64,000 nt of DNA from Bradyrhizobium ottawaense. GTDB taxonomy: Bacteria; Pseudomonadota; Alphaproteobacteria; Rhizobiales; Xanthobacteraceae. The position numbers and the translations under genes are program-made. The notes beneath the pieces were generated by a model. That model searched no databases. It had not been told where the DNA came from and saw only the letters and a list, made by a program, of their open reading frames with translations. Of this stretch, positions 47,793-55,822 are shown in pieces (the first letter of the stretch is position 1; each line of letters starts with the position of its first letter). Location: contig NZ_LT629693.1 of the NCBI RefSeq assembly GCF_900099825.1, forward strand, positions 1,240,001 through 1,304,000, given 5' to 3'.

Positions 47793-48245
47793 CTACTTCG
47801 CTTCGCCAGCCGCCACCGGCAGCCAGGTGCCGGCGATGGTGCGGGAATGGCCGCGGAACTCGGCGATCACGACCTCGCCTGATGTGACGCGGACGTCGTA
47901 AATTCCGGAGCGGCCGCTGCGCGAAATTTCCCGCGCGGTCGCGACCAGCACATCGCCGAGCTTGCCCGGGCGAATGAAGGTGATGTCGCACTGCGCCGCG
48001 ACGGCGCGTTCGTTTCGCGAATTGCAGGCAAAGGCAAAGGTGGAGTCGGCCAGCAGAAAGATAAAGCCACCATGGGCGATGCGCTGGCCGTTGACCATGT
48101 GCGGCAACACCGGCATCGACATCACAGCCTGCCCCGGCTTGATCTCGACAATTTTCATGCCGAGACCCTTGCTGGCGTCGTCTTCCTTCCACATCGCATC
48201 CGCGCAGGCGCGCGCGAGGTCGTCGGGCGAAAGCGCGATGTTCAT
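47793..48245 (-). CDS. paaI: Hydroxyphenylacetyl-CoA thioesterase PaaI
   Basis: Hotdog-fold thioesterase (150 aa). The HGG motif (RIAHGGFIFLLADSTFAFA) and the PaaI-type segment IKPGQAVMSMPVLPHMVNGQ are present; it releases CoA from dead-end ring hydroxylation products. It is separated from paaE by 244 bp containing a repeat element, so it may have its own promoter. Confidence 0.93.
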   Translation of the reverse strand: MNIALSPDDLARACADAMWKEDDASKGLGMKIVEIKPGQAVMSMPVLPHMVNGQRIAHGGFIFLLADSTFAFACNSRNERAVAAQCDITFIRPGKLGDVLVATAREISRSGRSGIYDVRVTSGEVVIAEFRGHSRTIAGTWLPVAAGEAK

Positions 48246-48401
48246 AGCGGTGTTCCCGCTCGGCGAGACGATTCCACGACGTTTCTCTCCTGTGTGTACG
48301 GGCCTGTTGATCAGGCCTCGTGGGTAGTCAGTTAGTCTTCTAGCCTAGCAGTGTTGGGACGAAGCACCGGAGGTGTCAACGATCCCGAGTCTTTCCTCTT
48401 C

Positions 48402-48483
48402 CGTCATTCCGGGATGGTCCGAAGGACCAGACCCGGAAGTTCGAGATTCCGGGTTCGCGTCTGCGACGCGCCCCGGAATGACG
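48402..48483. repeat. Intergenic inverted repeat, family F
   Basis: CGTCATTCCGGGATGGTCC ... GCCCCGGAATGACG, arms of about 13 bases with an inner CTGCGACGCG stem. Only this copy was noticed in the window. It splits the paa cluster between paaE and paaI. Confidence 0.7.
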
Positions 48484-48489
48484 TCGTAA

Positions 48490-49569
48490 TCAAACGTGGT
48501 CGTAATCCACCACAACCCTGTCCGACACCGGCCGGGCCTGGCAGGTCAGGATGAACCCCGCCTTCAGTTCCCATGGCTCCAGCGAATAATTCACCTCCAT
48601 TTGCGCCTCGCCCTCGACCAGCTTGGCGCGGCAGGTCGAGCACATGCCGCCCTTGCAGGCGAATGGAAGGTCCATGCCGGCGCGCAGGGCGGCGTCGAGG
48701 ATCGATTCGTCCTCGGCGACGGGCACCTCGCGGCGTTTGCCGTCGATGGTTAGCGCCGCCATCGCCTTGGGCGGCGCGGAGGCCTCGACGACCTTCTTCG
48801 CGCGCGGCTTGCCACCAAACTCCGAGACGAAGCGCTCGACGTGAATGCGGTCTTCGGCAATACCGATCTCGCGGCAGGTCGTCTCGATATCTTCGCTCAT
48901 TCCGGTGGGACCGCAGATGAAGACGTGATCGACACTTGCGGCCGGGACCAGCGAGCGCAGCAACACCCTCACCTTCTCGCCGTCGAGCCGGCCATGCAGG
49001 ATCGGGATATCCTGCTCCTCGCCCGAGATCACATGAAATACCGAGAAGCGTTGCAGGAAACGGTCCTTCAATTCTTCCAGCGCTTCGCGGAACAGCATGC
49101 CGCCGGCGGAGCGGTTGCCGTAAAACAGGAAGAAGCGGCTGTCCGGCTCGCGTGCCAGCACGCCCTTGGCGATCGAGAGGATCGGCGTGATGCCCGAGCC
49201 TGCGGCAAAGCCGACATAGACCCGCGCCTGTTCCGGCGCATGCGCGATGCCGAAGCGGCCGGTCGGCGTCATCACGTCGAGTTGGTCGCCCGCCTTCAGT
49301 TCATCCGCAGCCCAGCTCGAAAATGCGCCGCCATCGACCTTTTTCACGGCGATACGCAGTTCGCCGTCGTCGGGGCCCGAGCAGATCGAATAGGAGCGGC
49401 GGACTTCCTCGCCGTCCATCGTCGTGCGTAGCGTGAGGTACTGCCCCGGCGTAAAGCTGTAGTCGTCGGTCAGCTCCGAGGGAATCGCAAAGGTCATCGA
49501 TACCGCGTCGGCGGATTCCCGGCGCAGATCGTTGACGGCGAGTCGGTGAAAGCGTGGTGCGAGCGACAT
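48490..49569 (-). CDS. paaE: 1,2-phenylacetyl-CoA epoxidase, reductase subunit PaaE
   Basis: Electron-transfer subunit (359 aa; E. coli PaaE has 356). N-terminal FAD domain (RRSYSICSGP), central NAD domain (AAGSGITPILSIAKG) and C-terminal 2Fe-2S ferredoxin with CKGGMCSTCRAKL plus a later cysteine. It passes electrons from NADPH to PaaA. Starts at ATG 49569, two bases after the paaD stop; a GTG four codons upstream is an alternative. Last gene of paaABCDE. Confidence 0.94.
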   Translation of the reverse strand: MSLAPRFHRLAVNDLRRESADAVSMTFAIPSELTDDYSFTPGQYLTLRTTMDGEEVRRSYSICSGPDDGELRIAVKKVDGGAFSSWAADELKAGDQLDVMTPTGRFGIAHAPEQARVYVGFAAGSGITPILSIAKGVLAREPDSRFFLFYGNRSAGGMLFREALEELKDRFLQRFSVFHVISGEEQDIPILHGRLDGEKVRVLLRSLVPAASVDHVFICGPTGMSEDIETTCREIGIAEDRIHVERFVSEFGGKPRAKKVVEASAPPKAMAALTIDGKRREVPVAEDESILDAALRAGMDLPFACKGGMCSTCRAKLVEGEAQMEVNYSLEPWELKAGFILTCQARPVSDRVVVDYDHV

Positions 49570-49571
49570 GG

Positions 49572-50075
49572 TCAGTGACACTTGAAATAATCGAAGGGTT
49601 CACGGCAGCTCTTGCAGCGCCACAGCGCCTTGCAGGAGGTCGAGCCGAATTCGGAAAGCACTTCAGTATTGGTTGAGCCGCATTGCGGACAGGCCACCTG
49701 CTGCTCGCCGAACAGCGCACGGCGCGAACTCGACGCCTGCGGCGGCGCGATGCCGTATTCCCGAAGCTTGTTGCGGCCGCCTTCGCTCATCCAGTCGGTG
49801 GTCCAGGCCGGCGACAAGATCGTGCGAACCGTCGGCCGCGCGAAGCCGGCACGCTCGAGCGCCAGCTCGATCTCGAGCGTGATCATGTTCATCGCCGGGC
49901 AACCGGAATAGGTCGGCGTGATCGCGACCTCGATCCTGCCGTCATGAACCTGAACGTCGCGCAGCACGCCGAGATCGGCGATGGTCAGCACGGGGATTTC
50001 GGGATCGACCACTTGCGCCGCCGCTTCCCAGGCGCGCTGGCGCAGATCGTTGTCGTTGGCGAGTGCGGTTACCAT
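49572..50075 (-). CDS. paaD: Phenylacetyl-CoA epoxidase assembly protein PaaD
   Basis: 167 aa: an N-terminal DUF59/MIP18 domain (VVDPEIPVLTIADLGVLRDV, YSGCPAMN) and a C-terminal four-cysteine ribbon (CPQCGS ... CKSCREPF). It matures the iron centre of the epoxygenase. Overlaps the paaC stop by seven bases at its start. Confidence 0.94.
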   Translation of the reverse strand: MVTALANDNDLRQRAWEAAAQVVDPEIPVLTIADLGVLRDVQVHDGRIEVAITPTYSGCPAMNMITLEIELALERAGFARPTVRTILSPAWTTDWMSEGGRNKLREYGIAPPQASSSRRALFGEQQVACPQCGSTNTEVLSEFGSTSCKALWRCKSCREPFDYFKCH

Positions 50076-50845
50076 GTCGCCCCCGGAAACGTCCGCTGCA
50101 GCGATTGCAACTCGCTCAGGAGATGCCCGAGATGCTCGCTATGGTGGCCGCTGCGACCGCCCTGCTGCATCCAGTCGTTTTTCGGCAGCGCCAGCGTGGC
50201 TTCGTCGACGACATCGGAAACAGTCTTCAGCCATTGGGTGCGCAGACCCGCCGGATCGGTCGCGATGCCGGCATCGATCAGGCCGCGCTCGCTGTCGTCG
50301 ACCGCGAACATCTCGCCGGTGAAAGCCCAGAGATCGTCGATTGCGGTCTGCGCGCGGCGATGACTTTCCCCGGTACCGTCGCCGAGACGGACGATCCATT
50401 CCGAGCAATGCCGGACATGATAGGCACTTTCCTTTTCCGACTTCGCCGCGATCGCCGCCAGCGTCGGATCATCAGATTTCATCATCGCGCGCCAATAGAG
50501 ATCGGCGAACACCGAGTAGAAGAACTGACGCACCATGGTGCGCGCGAAATCGCCGTTCGGCTGTTCCAGCAGCAGCAGATTGCGGTACTGCCTGACGTCG
50601 CGCAGATAGGCGAACTTGTCTTCGTCGTTACCCTTGGCTTCAACCTTCGCCGCATATGAGTAGAGTTCGCGGGCCTGGCCGAGCAGGTCGAGGCCCATAT
50701 TGGCCAGCGCCATGTCCTCTTCCAGCATCGGCGCGTGGCCGCACCATTCCGACAGCCGATGCCCCAGGATCAGCGCATCGTCGGCGCGGCGCAGGGTGTA
50801 GAGCACCAGCGGGGTTTCGGAGACTTTGATCGAGGCGGTGGCCAT
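50069..50845 (-). CDS. paaC: 1,2-phenylacetyl-CoA epoxidase, structural subunit PaaC
   Basis: 258-aa ferritin-like subunit that pairs with PaaA. LYTLRRADDALILGHRLSEWCGHAP and MALANMGLDLLGQARELY are the family blocks. ATG at 50845 is chosen because the longer open frame reads through the family C repeat between paaB and paaC. That 155-bp repeat-bearing gap is the only sizeable break in paaABCDE. Confidence 0.94.
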   Translation of the reverse strand: MATASIKVSETPLVLYTLRRADDALILGHRLSEWCGHAPMLEEDMALANMGLDLLGQARELYSYAAKVEAKGNDEDKFAYLRDVRQYRNLLLLEQPNGDFARTMVRQFFYSVFADLYWRAMMKSDDPTLAAIAAKSEKESAYHVRHCSEWIVRLGDGTGESHRRAQTAIDDLWAFTGEMFAVDDSERGLIDAGIATDPAGLRTQWLKTVSDVVDEATLALPKNDWMQQGGRSGHHSEHLGHLLSELQSLQRTFPGATW

Positions 50846-50865
50846 GTCGCTATCCACTTGCTCAT

Positions 50866-50994
50866 CCTCATCCTGAGGAGCGCGGAACGCGCGTCTCGAA
50901 GGATGGGTTGTCGGAAAGTCTGTGGCCTCATGGTTCGCTTGGCGATGCGAAGCTTCGTCCAAAGACGGCGCTTCGCGCCTCCTCACCATGAGGG
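50866..50994. repeat. Intergenic inverted repeat, family C copy 3 (inside paa operon)
   Basis: CCTCATCCTGAGGAGCGCGG ... GAAGGATGG and CCTCATGGTTCG ... CCTCACCATGAGGG, nearly identical to copy 1. It sits between paaB and paaC, within the transcript, and could affect mRNA processing or expression of the downstream genes. Confidence 0.78.
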
Positions 50995-51000
50995 TCTTGA

Positions 51001-51288
51001 TCACATATGTCCGACTTCGTCGGGCACGTCGTAGAAGGTCGGGTGCCGGTAGATCTTGGACTCCGCGGGCTCGAACATCATGCCCTTCTCGGACGGGTCC
51101 GACGCGGTGATGGCGTTCGACGGCACCACCCAGATCGAGAGCCCCTCGCCGCGGCGGGTGTAGATGTCGCGCGCGGCCTGCAGCGCCAGGGTGGTGTCGG
51201 TAGCGTGCAGCGAACCGACATGCTTGTGCGCCAGCCCGTTGCGGCTGCGGATAAAGACTTCCCAGAGCGGAATGTTTGGCGTGGCCAT
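51001..51288 (-). CDS. paaB: 1,2-phenylacetyl-CoA epoxidase subunit PaaB
   Basis: 95 aa, matching the usual PaaB size. WEVFIRSRNGLAHKHVGSLHA and ALQAARDIYTRRGEG are diagnostic. It connects PaaA-PaaC complexes. Starts 21 bases after the paaA stop with GGAGAT upstream. Confidence 0.95.
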   Translation of the reverse strand: MATPNIPLWEVFIRSRNGLAHKHVGSLHATDTTLALQAARDIYTRRGEGLSIWVVPSNAITASDPSEKGMMFEPAESKIYRHPTFYDVPDEVGHM

Positions 51289-51309
51289 GCTGATCTCCTT
51301 CTCTGCTCC

Positions 51310-52302
51310 CTACTCGGCGGCTTGCAAGGCAGAGCGCTGCCGGCGTTTCTCGGCATAGGCCAGCGCGGCCTCACGCACCCAGGCGCCTTCCTCGTGCGCC
51401 TTGCGCCGCGCCGCCAGCCGGTCCCGGTTACAGGGACCGTTGCCGGCCAGCACCGCGTTGAACTCGCTCCAGTCGATCGCGCTGTATTCCCAGTTGCCGG
51501 CTTCGTTCTGCTTCATGCCGGGATCGGGAATGGAAAGCCCGAGGAACTGCGCCTGCGGCACGGTGGCGTCGACGAATTTCTGGCGCAGCTCGTCGTTGGA
51601 AAAACGCTTGATCTTCCATTTGGTCGAAGTGTCGCTGTGCTGGCTCGCCTTGTCGGGCGGACCGAACATCATCAGCACCGGCCACCACCAGCGATCCAGC
51701 GCGTTCTGCGCCATCGCCTTCTGGTCTTCGCTGCCGCGGCACAGCGTCAGCATGATCTCAAAGCCCTGGCGCTGGTGGAAGGATTCTTCCTTGCAGACGC
51801 GGATCATCGCGCGCGCATAGGGACCATAGGAACAGCGGCACAGCGGAATCTGGTTCATGATCGCGGCGCCATCGACCAGCCAGCCGATGGCGCCGATGTC
51901 GGCCCAGGTCAGCGTCGGATAATTGAAGATCGAGGAATATTTCGCTCTGCCTGAGAGCATCAGGTCGACCAGTTCTTCGCGCGACGTGCCGAGCGTCTCG
52001 GCCGCGGCATAGAGATAGAGGCCGTGGCCGCATTCGTCCTGCACCTTGGCCAGCAGTGCCGCCTTGCGGCGCAGCGATGGCGCGCGGGTAATCCAGTTGC
52101 CTTCGGGGAGCATGCCGACAATTTCGGAATGGGCGTGCTGGGAAATCTGCCGCGTCAGCGTCTTGCGGTAGGCCGCCGGCATCCAGTCGTTGGGTTCGAT
52201 GCGTTCGTCGACGTCGATCCGCGCCTGAAACTGCGCGGCCCTGGTCGCGTCCTCGACGTGACTGATGTCAGCATCCGCCGTGTTGAGCGCTTGCGTGTAC
52301 AT
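51310..52302 (-). CDS. paaA: 1,2-phenylacetyl-CoA epoxidase, catalytic subunit PaaA
   Basis: 330-aa diiron monooxygenase subunit. Iron-ligand motifs [14 protein letters not shown] and [11 protein letters not shown] are intact; the family more often has DEAGHG, so a cysteine replaces alanine beside the ligand. ATG at 52302 with GGGAGG upstream. First gene of the operon. Confidence 0.95.
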   Translation of the reverse strand: MYTQALNTADADISHVEDATRAAQFQARIDVDERIEPNDWMPAAYRKTLTRQISQHAHSEIVGMLPEGNWITRAPSLRRKAALLAKVQDECGHGLYLYAAAETLGTSREELVDLMLSGRAKYSSIFNYPTLTWADIGAIGWLVDGAAIMNQIPLCRCSYGPYARAMIRVCKEESFHQRQGFEIMLTLCRGSEDQKAMAQNALDRWWWPVLMMFGPPDKASQHSDTSTKWKIKRFSNDELRQKFVDATVPQAQFLGLSIPDPGMKQNEAGNWEYSAIDWSEFNAVLAGNGPCNRDRLAARRKAHEEGAWVREAALAYAEKRRQRSALQAAE

Positions 52303-52332
52303 GGCCGACCTCCCGGAGTTTTGTTGGGAGGA

Positions 52333-52381
52333 AATATATAACATAAATTCTAATATGCAAGATATTTCTGTAATACATTAC
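52333..52381 (-). promoter_or_regulatory. Likely paaA promoter and operator
   Basis: On the minus strand TTGCAT (52360-52355) and TATATT (52338-52333) are 16 bases apart, about 30 bases before the paaA ATG. Just upstream lies the inverted repeat GTAAT-AC-ATTAC (52370-52381). The segment is strikingly AT-rich against its surroundings. The palindrome may be bound by PaaX or another repressor; it does not match the E. coli PaaX site. Confidence 0.5.
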
Positions 52382-52583
52382 GCGCGACCTAGCCAGGCCG
52401 TGTACTCATAAATCGAGGTTCGCGAGCGCAGCTTGACCCATTTCCGCTATGCGGCGCTTTGCGGACTTAAACCGGACCTCCCCTGAGGTCCGAAAAGTCC
52501 CAATGGGCGACATAGCCTCTTATCGATTGCGTAAAGCCTAAGCCGTCAAAAGCGTTTCCGTTGTTACGGGCCATCCGATGTCG
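52382..52583. other. Spacer between paaA promoter and AI-2E-family gene
   Basis: About 200 bp with no convincing gene. Part of it (CTTGACCCATTTCCGCTATG and GGTCCGAAAAGTCCCAATGG) resembles decayed coding DNA, but I could not assign it. It probably marks the left edge of the accessory insert. Confidence 0.35.
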
Positions 52584-53747
52584 CTATTCCCCTTCGAGGA
52601 AGTGTCCCAGGGCCTTTAACGGGCGCAACCTATCAGAAATGATCTTCAGGATGGCCAGCATCGGAACGGCCAAGATCGCCCCAAGCACGCCCCACATCCA
52701 GAACCAGAACACCAGCGACAAGATGATCAACACCGGGTTCAGGGTGAAGCGCCGCGCAAGCAACATGGGCGTTACTGTTTCGCCCTCCACCAGGTGAATT
52801 CCGAGGTAAATGGCCGGCGGCAGCAATGCCCACCACAAGCTTTCGAAGCTCAGCAATCCGACCAGCACGAAGATGCAGACCCCTAATAATGGCCCTATAA
52901 TTGGAATGTAGTTGAGCAGGAAGGCTGTGGCGCCCCACAACAAGGGGTCTCCCAGGCCGCAAAAATACATCGCGGCCGCCGTCGTGGCACCCACTGCGGC
53001 ATTCATGGCCGTAATCGTGACCAGGTAGCCCGATATGTCCTCTTGGATCTGCTGAGAGATATCTACGGCTTGTCGCTTGTTGCTGAACGTCGGCAGGACT
53101 TCAACGATTCGTCGAAGGAATATGTTGCCCGCCACCAAGAGAAAGTAGAGCACCAAGACAGTTGTAAACAAGCCATCGAGTACCGAGCGCGTCCCTGCGA
53201 AAAGTGCACCCGTTATGCCAAGATCGCGACGAACCGAAACGATCGAACCCCGGCCGGGGGGAGCATCTGCAGCTTGCTCGGCCTGTTGGATGACCTTTTG
53301 CAACGCTTGGATTGGGCCGCTTATAACCTGCAGATGGGCCTCCAGGCGCGGTAGGCCCTCGGGCAGCCGCTCAGCCCAGGTCGTGGCCGGTACCGATAAG
53401 GCCGCCACGAGACCTACAAGTGCTCCAATGACCAGGAAGACGGTCAGGAGCGCTCCGACAGCGCGAGGCAAATGCAAACGCCCCAAGAGACGGACAGCGG
53501 GTTGAAGAAGGAGGTTCAACATAAAGGCGAGCACGACGGGAAGGATGATCGAGCTTGCTACGTAGAGCGCCGCCAAGACACCCAACGCGAACAAACCACC
53601 GAGAAAGAACGTCCGCGGATCGGACGGCAGCGGCATCTCGGTCTCGTCGGCGGCCTCGGTCGCCGCCGCATGCGGCTCCGGCAGATCAACATCCAGCATC
53701 GACGATAAAGTGGGACGCTCCGGTGGTGGTCGTTTGGCGGTAACCAT
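52584..53747 (-). CDS. AI-2E family (PerM/YhhT-like) membrane protein
   Basis: 387 aa. About eight hydrophobic segments in two groups, with the conserved block LLNYIPIIGPLLGV and GIHLVEGETVTPMLL near the C-terminus, both typical of the UPF0118/AI-2E exporter family. Members export autoinducer-2 or act as Na+/H+ antiporters; the substrate here is unknown. Start ATG 53747 with AAGGAT upstream; the longer open frame adds no family sequence. Base composition is lower in GC than the paa genes, consistent with the accessory nature of this region. Confidence 0.85.
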   Translation of the reverse strand: MVTAKRPPPERPTLSSMLDVDLPEPHAAATEAADETEMPLPSDPRTFFLGGLFALGVLAALYVASSIILPVVLAFMLNLLLQPAVRLLGRLHLPRAVGALLTVFLVIGALVGLVAALSVPATTWAERLPEGLPRLEAHLQVISGPIQALQKVIQQAEQAADAPPGRGSIVSVRRDLGITGALFAGTRSVLDGLFTTVLVLYFLLVAGNIFLRRIVEVLPTFSNKRQAVDISQQIQEDISGYLVTITAMNAAVGATTAAAMYFCGLGDPLLWGATAFLLNYIPIIGPLLGVCIFVLVGLLSFESLWWALLPPAIYLGIHLVEGETVTPMLLARRFTLNPVLIILSLVFWFWMWGVLGAILAVPMLAILKIISDRLRPLKALGHFLEGE

Positions 53748-54126
53748 TGGGGTTATCCTTCCGAACGGAAGCCGGGTGTGCGAAGCAACGACCTCGGAGC
53801 GCTTCGGGCGCGGGATGCCCGCATAAATTACGTGGCCCCAAACGTGGCGTGCGAAACCGAAACTTTCGTTCCCCAAGCTCCGCTCAATGTCACCACTTGA
53901 GCATCAAGCTGTTTTGGTGGCGACCTCGCAGGGCGGGAGAGCCAACCGCACTCTCAGTCTCGGCGCGCCCAATCAGCCGCCGAAGATAGTTCAATCATAT
54001 ACCCGTTATGTCAGGTGGGCGACGCAATTTGACGCCGTCTCAGGCTCAAAGGTGCCCTAGGCGACGTTACGCCCATGTGGCGGACCGAACGCGCTTGAGA
54101 GCTAACGCTCCGTACAATTTGTTGGG
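53748..54126. other. Gene-free stretch upstream of AI-2E-family gene
   Basis: About 380 bp in which I see no supported gene, repeat or RNA. The first part must hold the promoter of the AI-2E-family gene. Confidence 0.4.
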
Positions 54127-54440
54127 TCACCTGCGTCCGAACAGTCCGCCCACCACGCCGCCAATCAGTCCACCTGGACCGCCACCACTGCGGTGATGTT
54201 GCGCACTACCCCCACCGGGACGACGGGCCGGCCGGTCGTCATCGGATTTGTCGCTACTGCTGGGACTGGCGTTCGGCGCTGAGACGGACTCGGTCAGTAG
54301 CGCCTGATGCTGCAGCGAGTTGAGGAAGCCAGTCTTGGGATAGCCGCGTGCCGCCTGCCAGCGCGTGATGACGGACCGGGTCGACTCGTCGAACCGTCCG
54401 TTGACCTTGATGTCGAAGCCGAGACCGGTCAGCCATACTC
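54127..54440 (-). pseudogene. 3' fragment of a peptidoglycan-binding-domain protein
   Basis: An open frame with no start codon reads LTGLGFDIKVNGRFDESTRS, then ITRWQAARGYPKTGFLN and LQHQALL, a peptidoglycan-binding-like repeat (compare LxxLGFDxGxxDGxFGxxTR). A low-complexity tail (SSSDKSDDDRPARRPGGG) ends in GGLIGGVVGGLFGRR and TGA. The 5' part is missing and the frame is closed by TGA at its left border, exactly where a Crp-like gene start has been joined to it. Confidence 0.72.
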
Positions 54441-54518
54441 AAGCATTGTCTTCCCATCTCCCACCTTGGCGAGAAATACCTTGGGATCAAATGCAGCCTG
54501 GATTGTCTTGTTCGCCAT
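54429..54518 (-). pseudogene. 5' fragment of a Crp/Fnr-family regulator gene
   Basis: ATG at 54518 opens MANKTIQAAFDPKVFLAKVG then DGKTMLEYG and stop. This matches the start of Bradyrhizobium-type Crp/Fnr regulators (FDPxxFLAKVGEGKT), which normally continue into a cyclic-nucleotide-binding domain of about 130 residues. Everything after residue 28 is lost at the junction with the peptidoglycan-binding fragment. Confidence 0.7.
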
Positions 54519-54640
54519 GTCTGGTCCGCGGTGGAACGCCTACTCCAGCCCGTCAGGCCAGGGACGTCCGCAATAGAGTCCCGCGCGACGAAGGCTTTTT
54601 TTGCGGCGCGAGAGCCGCGACCCAACAGTCGCAAAGTCGA

Positions 54641-54823
54641 CTAGATCACAACTGGAAAGCTCCCAGTCGTTTTGCATTCCGAGCACTCGAACGTGCGGAC
54701 TTCATGACCGGGTTCAGTAGGCTCGATGCAAGCCAATCGCATAGGCTTGCCACACTTCGAGCAAGGGAGAATTCCGATCTCCGCACGGCTGTATAATGGA
54801 TTTCGTTGGATAGATGACATCAT
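54641..54823 (-). CDS. Small zinc-ribbon protein
   Basis: 60 aa with two CxxC knuckles, CSKCGKPM and CSECKTTG, 30 residues apart: a one-zinc ribbon. ATG at 54823 (MMSS) has GGGGAAGC in front, which decides the start over a longer open frame. Short proteins of this kind are common in Bradyrhizobium accessory regions; no function is known to me. Confidence 0.7.
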   Translation of the reverse strand: MMSSIQRNPLYSRAEIGILPCSKCGKPMRLACIEPTEPGHEVRTFECSECKTTGSFPVVI

Positions 54824-55046
54824 GCTTCCCCTGTATTGGGCGGGAGCATTACCGATCTCTCTGTCGCCGAAAACTGCCTGTTCGGACGGCGATGCAGCCA
54901 GTATGCTCTTTCCGAGTTCGGAGGCACTGGTCAATATAGCTCACTTTCATGCAGTTATATTTATTGCGAGCTACGCCCAGGACCTTCGTCGGCTGACACC
55001 ATTTGCTCTTTGTCTAATACTGGACACACGACAACTGGTACACGCC

Positions 55047-55307
55047 ATGAAGAAAGTTCTCTTAGCGACGGTCGTTATTCTCGCATTCGCTGCACCCTCC
55101 TTCGCAGCTGAACCGGCCAAGACTGTCGGTCAAGCGCCGCCATCAGGCGCTTCCTCGTTCTACCTGGCTCAAGATACCGCGACGATGAAGTGTCAAATCG
55201 TCGAGGCCCAAGCTGCCGCAGGCGGCAGCTTGAAAGTAGTCGGTACGGCTCATCCGACAAAGGCATCGGCTGAGACCGCTTTGACGGCTGACAAAACCTG
55301 CAAGTAA
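55047..55307 (+). CDS. Small secreted protein of unknown function
   Basis: 86 aa: signal peptide MKKVLLATVVILAFAAPSFA, cleaved before AEPAKTV, then about 65 residues with two cysteines (MKCQIV and DKTCK at the end). The centre SLKVVGTAHPTKASAETAL is alanine-rich. A hairpin 6 bases after the stop may terminate the message. The start is fixed by the signal peptide; the open frame upstream is not coding. Confidence 0.72.
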   Translation: MKKVLLATVVILAFAAPSFAAEPAKTVGQAPPSGASSFYLAQDTATMKCQIVEAQAAAGGSLKVVGTAHPTKASAETALTADKTCK

Positions 55308-55312
55308 TAAAA

Positions 55313-55330
55313 CGAAGGCGCGAGCCTTCG
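55313..55330 (+). terminator. Hairpin after the small secreted gene
   Basis: CGAAGGC-GCGA-GCCTTCG, a perfect 7-bp stem with a stable GNRA loop, five bases after the stop. The U-stretch (ATTTTC) begins seven bases later, so termination strength is uncertain. Confidence 0.5.
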
Positions 55331-55532
55331 GGATCCATTTTCGCCGTGTTGACCTAGTGATGGGCTGCCGATGCGCGTCGCCCCCAGCATCCGATCGATG
55401 GCGGCCTCAGCATGTACCACCGTGCTGAGGCCGACTCTTCGGGAAACCCCACTTCAAAGAACCTGCTTTCTTTTGAATCAAACGCCTTCAGGACCTCGCA
55501 CCAGGCGCGTCCGCTACAGGAGTAAGACCCAC

Positions 55533-55697
55533 ATGTCGCTCGGACTTATACTCATCATTATCCTCGTCATCTTTCTGCTCGGCGGCTTCAGTGGTCGTTT
55601 CGGCGGCTACGGCTACGGATACGGTCACGGTGGGGTCGGTATAATTGGTATCATCCTGATCATCCTCGTCGTACTGCTACTCATGGGTCGCCTCTGA
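55533..55697 (+). CDS. DUF3309 family small membrane protein
   Basis: 54 aa: LGLILIIILVIFLLGGF, a glycine-tyrosine hinge (GGYGYGYGHGG) and a second hydrophobic stretch GIIGIILIILVVLLLMG. This two-helix pattern is DUF3309. CAGGAGTAAG precedes the ATG. Function unknown; often near stress genes in rhizobia (general knowledge, not certain). Confidence 0.85.
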   Translation: MSLGLILIIILVIFLLGGFSGRFGGYGYGYGHGGVGIIGIILIILVVLLLMGRL

Positions 55698-55822
55698 TCT
55701 GCCAGTCACCGAGGTCCGTTAGACTGTATGTCCCCTCCACAAAATGAGGCGACTCACCCTCGATGTTGCGACGAGGGTTGCCTGGATGGACCGGGCAGAG
55801 CCTCAAACAAGGAGGGCGAGTC
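55698..55822 (+). ncRNA. IS110 left non-coding region, candidate bridge RNA
   Basis: The 125 bp before the IS110 transposase contain a stem with asymmetric internal loop: AGGC (55747-55750) with GCCT (55780-55783), then ACCCTCG (55756-55762) with CGAGGGT (55772-55778) around a 9-base loop. IS110-group elements are known to encode a bridge RNA upstream of the recombinase with such stems. Ends of the element were not determined, so this remains a candidate. Confidence 0.4.
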
